Shown here: positions 60,888 through 64,000 of the stretch, in pieces
Numbering within the stretch: the stretch's first letter is position 1
How the letters are laid out: each line of letters starts with the position of its first letter
Source: G963674685 sp964591275
GTDB lineage: Bacteria > Lernaellota > Lernaellaia > JACKCT01
Length of the DNA stretch: 64,000 nucleotides
Direction of reading: 5' to 3'
Assembly: GCA_964591275.1 (NCBI GenBank)
Contig: CAZQAE010000017.1
Location: 9,696-73,695, forward strand
Translations under genes and position numbers: made by a program
The notes under the pieces: model-generated
Told to the model about the DNA's origin: nothing
What the model saw: the letters and a program-made list of their open reading frames with translations, nothing else
Database searches by the model: none

Positions 60888-61396
60888 GGGTTTCTCGCAA
60901 AATACTCATCCTGATTTGCGTCTTAATGATTTCGGCGATGGGATATACCCATGCCATCGCCGGCGAAATTGATGATTCGGCGACGGCCTGGAAGCGGTGG
61001 AAAAATATCGATGCCGCCATCGCCCTGCGCCCTTTGGATGGACCCGGCGACATCATCGAAAAAGCGGAGATTATCGATGATCGCGCTGATGAATTAGATG
61101 GCGAGAAAATACGGCTCAATAACGAAATCGACACTCACAGTAAAAAGTTGGCGAACCTGCGCAACCAGCGGGAGATCCTCAGGGATCTTGCTGATATCCA
61201 AATGGGCGGCGACAGGCAAACACGTCAGCGCCTCCAGGACCTGGCGGAGCGAATCCGGGGAGGTGAGAACCAATTGAAACGACGCAGGGAATCGGTTTTG
61301 GCATTGGGAAAAGAACTGGCTCGGATGAAAAATCTGGCTGCAATGTATCGGGAAAAAGCCCGGCTGCTGCGGATCAAGGAGGGCAGTGCACAATGA
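60884..61396 (+). CDS. Hypothetical exported coiled-coil protein, 170 aa
   Basis: No family recognised. Signal peptide (about 1-26, cleavage near AIA-GEI), then an almost entirely helical, charged sequence with heptad-like Leu/Ile spacing (DRADELDGEKIRLNNEID, LANLRNQREILRDLADIQ, LQDLAERIRGGENQLKRR). It has no Cys and no membrane segment. Its ATG overlaps the regulator's TGA, and its own stop overlaps the next gene (ATGA), so it is in the operon of the kinase/regulator pair. It could be a periplasmic structural or sensory accessory protein. Confidence 0.82.
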   Translation: MRVSRKILILICVLMISAMGYTHAIAGEIDDSATAWKRWKNIDAAIALRPLDGPGDIIEKAEIIDDRADELDGEKIRLNNEIDTHSKKLANLRNQREILRDLADIQMGGDRQTRQRLQDLAERIRGGENQLKRRRESVLALGKELARMKNLAAMYREKARLLRIKEGSAQ

Positions 61397-62532
61397 GAAT
61401 CCTGGCGATCATCATTGTTTTCGTTGTTGCGATCTTGCTTGTGCCCGGTTACGCGCCATGCGAGGAAGACAGCGATCCGAAAATTGTCTCCGGCAAGGTG
61501 AGCGTTGCGGGCAAATATGATTCCAACGTCGATTTGATCAGCGAAGAGGTTCATAACGATCCGAATATCGATGACAAAATTGAGGAAGCCTGGATTACTG
61601 AAGTGGCTGCTTTAATTTCCTTTACCTCCCCGTGGACCTCTCCCTGGCATCTGGGTTTTGAACTCTACGGACTCGCCGACATGTATGTTCAAACTTTCGA
61701 TGACAGTTGGGGTATCGGGCGGGCTAACGCTTATCTGGGATATCGCTTTGGAGCAAACTCAATCAGTCTGACGAACGAAGCGAAATATTTTACAGAGCCC
61801 GACGATACTGATTTCGACAATTTACGAAATTCGGCTTCGCTGGTTTACACGCGCATCTTCTCTAGCCTTTGGCAGGCGCGAACAGGCTATGAAAACATTG
61901 CTAATTATTATCCCGAAAGCCAATTTTTCAACTATTACGTGAACGGTGGTTTTGTGGAGATAAGAAACTCTTGGCTGCCGGCCCTGGCGACGTACTATTC
62001 CTATGGCTTCCAGTACTATCAAGGCAGCTACAACTCCAGCACACAGGATCCCCTCAGTTCCCCGGAGGCCGGTTATCGGCACACGGGAGAGATCGGATTC
62101 GAGTCCTTTTTTGCCGAAAAAAACTCTCTAATCGGCTCGTACACGTATCAGTTGGACGACAGTTCCGGGCAAAGCGTTGAGCAGATCGGCGACTTTCGTG
62201 ACGACAACGAAAACCTGGAGGTGGATGCGGAATTCAACTTTGCCAAGCACAAGGGCACTCTGCTGTATTCCCATCGATTCAATGACCGGTTCACACTTTC
62301 TCTATACGAAGAGGTTATTCATAAAACCTTCTTTGAAAGAAACAAAGCACAACTCTTTATGGGAAAAGAAAGAACAGACCAACTCTTTTTATCGTCCGTA
62401 TGGTTCAAGGCGCGGATGTTCTCAGAGCTTTACGCAAAAACCAGATATCTTTATCGCATGAACCAGTCATCGAGCGATTACGATGATTTCCAGGATCACG
62501 TTTTTTTGCTGGGTTTTGAATACCGGTATTGA
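61393..62532 (+). CDS. Predicted outer-membrane beta-barrel protein
   Basis: A 379-residue exported protein. Signal peptide (about 1-23), then repeated amphipathic strands (GKVSVAGKYDSNVDLISEEV, LGFELYGLADMYVQTF, NAYLGYRFGANSISLTNEAKYF, ASLVYTRIFSSLWQARTGYEN) and a C-terminal aromatic end, VFLLGFEYRY, typical of barrels inserted by BAM. The start overlaps the previous stop codon in ATGA. It is the fourth gene of the kinase/regulator operon. The substrate is unknown; the family resembles surface-lipoprotein-assembly-type or porin-like barrels found beside two-component systems. Confidence 0.83.
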   Translation: MRILAIIIVFVVAILLVPGYAPCEEDSDPKIVSGKVSVAGKYDSNVDLISEEVHNDPNIDDKIEEAWITEVAALISFTSPWTSPWHLGFELYGLADMYVQTFDDSWGIGRANAYLGYRFGANSISLTNEAKYFTEPDDTDFDNLRNSASLVYTRIFSSLWQARTGYENIANYYPESQFFNYYVNGGFVEIRNSWLPALATYYSYGFQYYQGSYNSSTQDPLSSPEAGYRHTGEIGFESFFAEKNSLIGSYTYQLDDSSGQSVEQIGDFRDDNENLEVDAEFNFAKHKGTLLYSHRFNDRFTLSLYEEVIHKTFFERNKAQLFMGKERTDQLFLSSVWFKARMFSELYAKTRYLYRMNQSSSDYDDFQDHVFLLGFEYRY

Positions 62533-62553
62533 GTACAAAAGTGATAAAATTTC

Positions 62554-62587
62554 GGCGCTGAATTATCAGCGGCGCTGAATTATCAGC
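62554..62587. promoter_or_regulatory. Two tandem palindromes GCTGA-N4-TCAGC, candidate enhancer site
   Basis: GGCGCTGAATTATCAGC occurs twice in tandem (62554-62570 and 62571-62587). Each copy contains the palindrome GCTGA-ATTA-TCAGC. The pair lies 65-98 bases upstream of the sigma-54 promoter at 62652. A related site lies upstream of the next lipoprotein gene (63537). Confidence 0.6.
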
Positions 62588-62651
62588 ACAAAAATACCAT
62601 GCGATTTTGTCTAGATTCATCCATTATAACTGAAATCCAGTCGGATTGTTT

Positions 62652-62667
62652 TGGCGCAAGCCTTGCT
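62652..62667 (+). promoter_or_regulatory. Sigma-54 promoter of lipoprotein gene 62719
   Basis: TGGCGCAAGCCTTGCT matches TGGC at -24 and TTGCT at -12, with exactly ten bases between GG and GC. The predicted transcript start is near 62679, leaving about a 40-base leader. Confidence 0.68.
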
Positions 62668-62718
62668 AATATACTGATTGCTAGAAGCGGTAAACCACCT
62701 TTGAACAGGATAAAGACC

Positions 62719-63435
62719 ATGAAAAAATTATTTGCCCTGACGGCGTTATTGCTGATCGCAGCGCTTTCCATATGGAGCGTCGGCTGCGGCGACGATGACG
62801 ATGATGATGACACTGGGGGCGATGATGCTGACGATGATGTTGATTTCGACCCCGTAGACTTTCAAACCACCGTGGACAACGAATATTTCCCCCTGACCCT
62901 TGGTACGGTCAAAACCTTTGAAGGTAATGACGGGGAAGATGATCTTGAAGTGATGTCGACGGTCCTGGCCGAGACGGAAACCGTGGCCGGCGTCGTGTGC
63001 ACGGTTCTCAAGGAAGAGGAATGGGAAGACGGCGAGTTGGTTGAGATTTCGCACAACTGGTTCGCGCAGGACATAGCCACCGGCGACGTTTACTATTTCG
63101 GCGAGGAAGTCGACGAGTATGAGGATGGCGAGATAACGGGCCATCCCGGAGCATGGAGAGTCGGCGATAATGCGAGCGCTCCAGGCATGATTTTCCCCGG
63201 CGACCCGCAGGTCGGCGACGAATTTAGTCCCGAGGCGGCGCCCGGCGACACTGAGGAATCATCGGAAATCGTGGAAGTGGGTTTGGATTACACAACCCCC
63301 TACGGCGATTTTACGGATGTGATCAAAGTCGAAGAGCACGATTTGCTCGACGACGAAATCGAGTGGAAATATTACGCTTCCGGCGTGGGTATGATCTCGG
63401 AGCTTTACGAAGAAGGCGAAATGCCGCTGACCTAA
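62719..63435 (+). CDS. Asp-linker lipoprotein, 238 aa, single conserved domain
   Basis: Signal peptide with lipobox SVGC (Cys about 22), a short Asp-rich linker (about 24-42) and one compact domain (about 48-238). The domain has a recurring pattern known to me from conserved hypothetical secreted proteins: VDNEYFPLTLGTVKTFEG, VCTVLKEEEW, WFAQDIATGDVYYFGEEVDEYEDG, DPQVGDEF and DVIKVEEHD. I cannot give it a family name. It is preceded by a sigma-54 promoter and a tandem palindrome and followed by a strong terminator, so it is a regulated single gene just downstream of the sigma-54 activator operon. AGGA lies 8 bases before the start. Confidence 0.87.
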   Translation: MKKLFALTALLLIAALSIWSVGCGDDDDDDDTGGDDADDDVDFDPVDFQTTVDNEYFPLTLGTVKTFEGNDGEDDLEVMSTVLAETETVAGVVCTVLKEEEWEDGELVEISHNWFAQDIATGDVYYFGEEVDEYEDGEITGHPGAWRVGDNASAPGMIFPGDPQVGDEFSPEAAPGDTEESSEIVEVGLDYTTPYGDFTDVIKVEEHDLLDDEIEWKYYASGVGMISELYEEGEMPLT

Positions 63436-63465
63436 ATGGAATAGAAAAAAATCAACTCGATATTT

Positions 63466-63500
63466 AAGCGCCCGGTCTTCTCCGGGCGTTTTTCTTTTCT
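63466..63500 (+). terminator. Rho-independent terminator after gene 62719
   Basis: CGCCCGG (63469-63475) pairs with CCGGGCG (63482-63488), then a T-rich stretch (TTTTTC). It begins about 35 bases after the stop. Confidence 0.9.
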
Positions 63501-63536
63501 ATCATGCTATCTTCTGGCGCTTAAAAACCGCCGATA

Positions 63537-63557
63537 GCTGAAATTTCAGCGCTGAAA
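63537..63557. promoter_or_regulatory. Palindrome GCTGAAATTTCAGC plus half-site, candidate enhancer site
   Basis: The palindrome at 63537-63550 is the same GCTGA-N4-TCAGC format as at 62554, followed directly by a GCTGAAA half-site. It lies 71-91 bases upstream of the -24 element at 63628. Confidence 0.6.
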
Positions 63558-63627
63558 AGCCCTGCGGCCAGTTCTTGTTCAGAGATAATCCTTACTGTTT
63601 TCATTGGTTTTTTCGTGAAATCCATCA

Positions 63628-63643
63628 TGGCACACCATTTGCT
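63628..63643 (+). promoter_or_regulatory. Sigma-54 promoter of lipoprotein gene 63717
   Basis: TGGCACACCATTTGCT is an almost perfect sigma-54 promoter (TGGCAC at -24, TTGCT at -12, ten bases between GG and GC). The predicted start of transcription is near 63655. Confidence 0.72.
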
Positions 63644-63716
63644 TTCTTTATCGATAGTTCGTAGTGCGGCGCGTCGGGCGCAAAAATTTTACACACACTG
63701 GATAGGGAGAAAAAAC

Positions 63717-64000
63717 ATGAAAAATGCAAAGTCAATATTTATTGCGTTTATCGCGCTTTCCATGATTGTGGCGGCCTTTGGCTGCGCTAACGATGATGGA
63801 AATGGAAATGGGGACGTGAAGGGCGAAAACACTGACAATGATGGAACTTTGGAAGATGGGGCGTGGGCGGAAGTCGAGCTTGACGTTCTTGGGGATGGAA
63901 GCCTTTACGCCCTAGCAATTGATTTCGGCGACGACGACGATGACGATGACGATGACGATGACGACGACGATGATGATGACGATGACGACGACGATGATGA
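63717..64000 (+). CDS. Asp-linker lipoprotein, 5' part only (runs off the window)
   Basis: ATG at 63717 after AGGGAGA gives a signal peptide with lipobox AFGC (Cys about 23), then an Asn/Gly/Asp-rich stretch and, from about residue 72, an uninterrupted Asp run to the right edge (about 94 codons in the window). Unlike the other Asp linkers, the run is pure Asp without the tetrad spacer residue, and it begins about 50 residues after the lipobox. The passenger domain lies beyond the window. It is controlled by the sigma-54 promoter at 63628. Confidence 0.8.
   Translation, partial: MKNAKSIFIAFIALSMIVAAFGCANDDGNGNGDVKGENTDNDGTLEDGAWAEVELDVLGDGSLYALAIDFGDDDDDDDDDDDDDDDDDDDDDDD

Overview
The window looks like chromosomal DNA of a Gram-negative bacterium. 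It encodes lipoproteins with lipobox signals, predicted outer-membrane barrels, SurA/PpiC-type periplasmic chaperones, an MlaE permease, sigma-54 machinery and a membrane-anchored FtsY. The many secreted proteins whose lipidated Cys is followed by a long Asp-rich linker, together with MopE-type motifs and DUF1565/beta-helix/choice-of-anchor-Q architectures, suggest a deltaproteobacterial-grade organism (Myxococcota or a related candidate phylum such as Lernaellota). This is an inference; the sequence alone does not fix the taxon. A 100-N run at 30430-30529 shows that it is a draft scaffold.

Layout. 1-4.1 kb: end of a large receiver/GAF/PAS signalling protein and a TetR-SDR-hypothetical operon. 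4.4-10.3 kb: an FGE-like lipoprotein, then a leftward cluster with a membrane SGNH hydrolase and a GT-C-like membrane protein with TPRs. 10.3-24.3 kb: mostly housekeeping genes (AI-2E-type exporter, uvrA, pdxA, two parvulin-family chaperones, mfd, nadA, ftsY). 24.4-29.8 kb: another GT-C-like protein, a secreted SGNH esterase, MlaE and a radical SAM/SPASM protein. 30.0-47.2 kb: an accessory surface-protein region with six related beta-helix lipoproteins, a VWA lipoprotein and a propeller-like lipoprotein. Most share a signal peptide, an Asp-rich linker of XDDD tetrads and sometimes a Thr-rich linker. Several also share near-identical leaders and intergenic repeats. 47.3-57.6 kb: a GMC oxidoreductase with a small partner, then a three-gene cell-surface operon (barrel, zincin-propeller-barrel, Cys-rich lipoprotein). 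57.8 kb: tRNA-Val(CAC). 58-64 kb: a histidine kinase/NtrC-type regulator operon followed by two Asp-linker lipoproteins.

The most interesting inferred system is at the right end. The sensor kinase and its sigma-54 activator (GAFTGA loop present) are followed by an envelope coiled-coil protein and a barrel. Two downstream Asp-linker lipoproteins each carry a good -24/-12 sigma-54 promoter. About 70-100 bp upstream of each promoter lies the same palindrome, GCTGA-N4-TCAGC, which I propose as the enhancer site of this regulator. The second highlight is the tandem family of beta-helix lipoproteins with low-complexity linkers and repeat-laden spacers, a likely hotspot of recombination and copy-number change.

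Intergenic DNA is rich in heptameric short tandem repeats of several unrelated sequences, REP-like hairpins beginning TGTAGGAGCG, and TGTAGCACAG hairpins. One heptamer array runs into the C-terminal codons of the AI-2E-type exporter.
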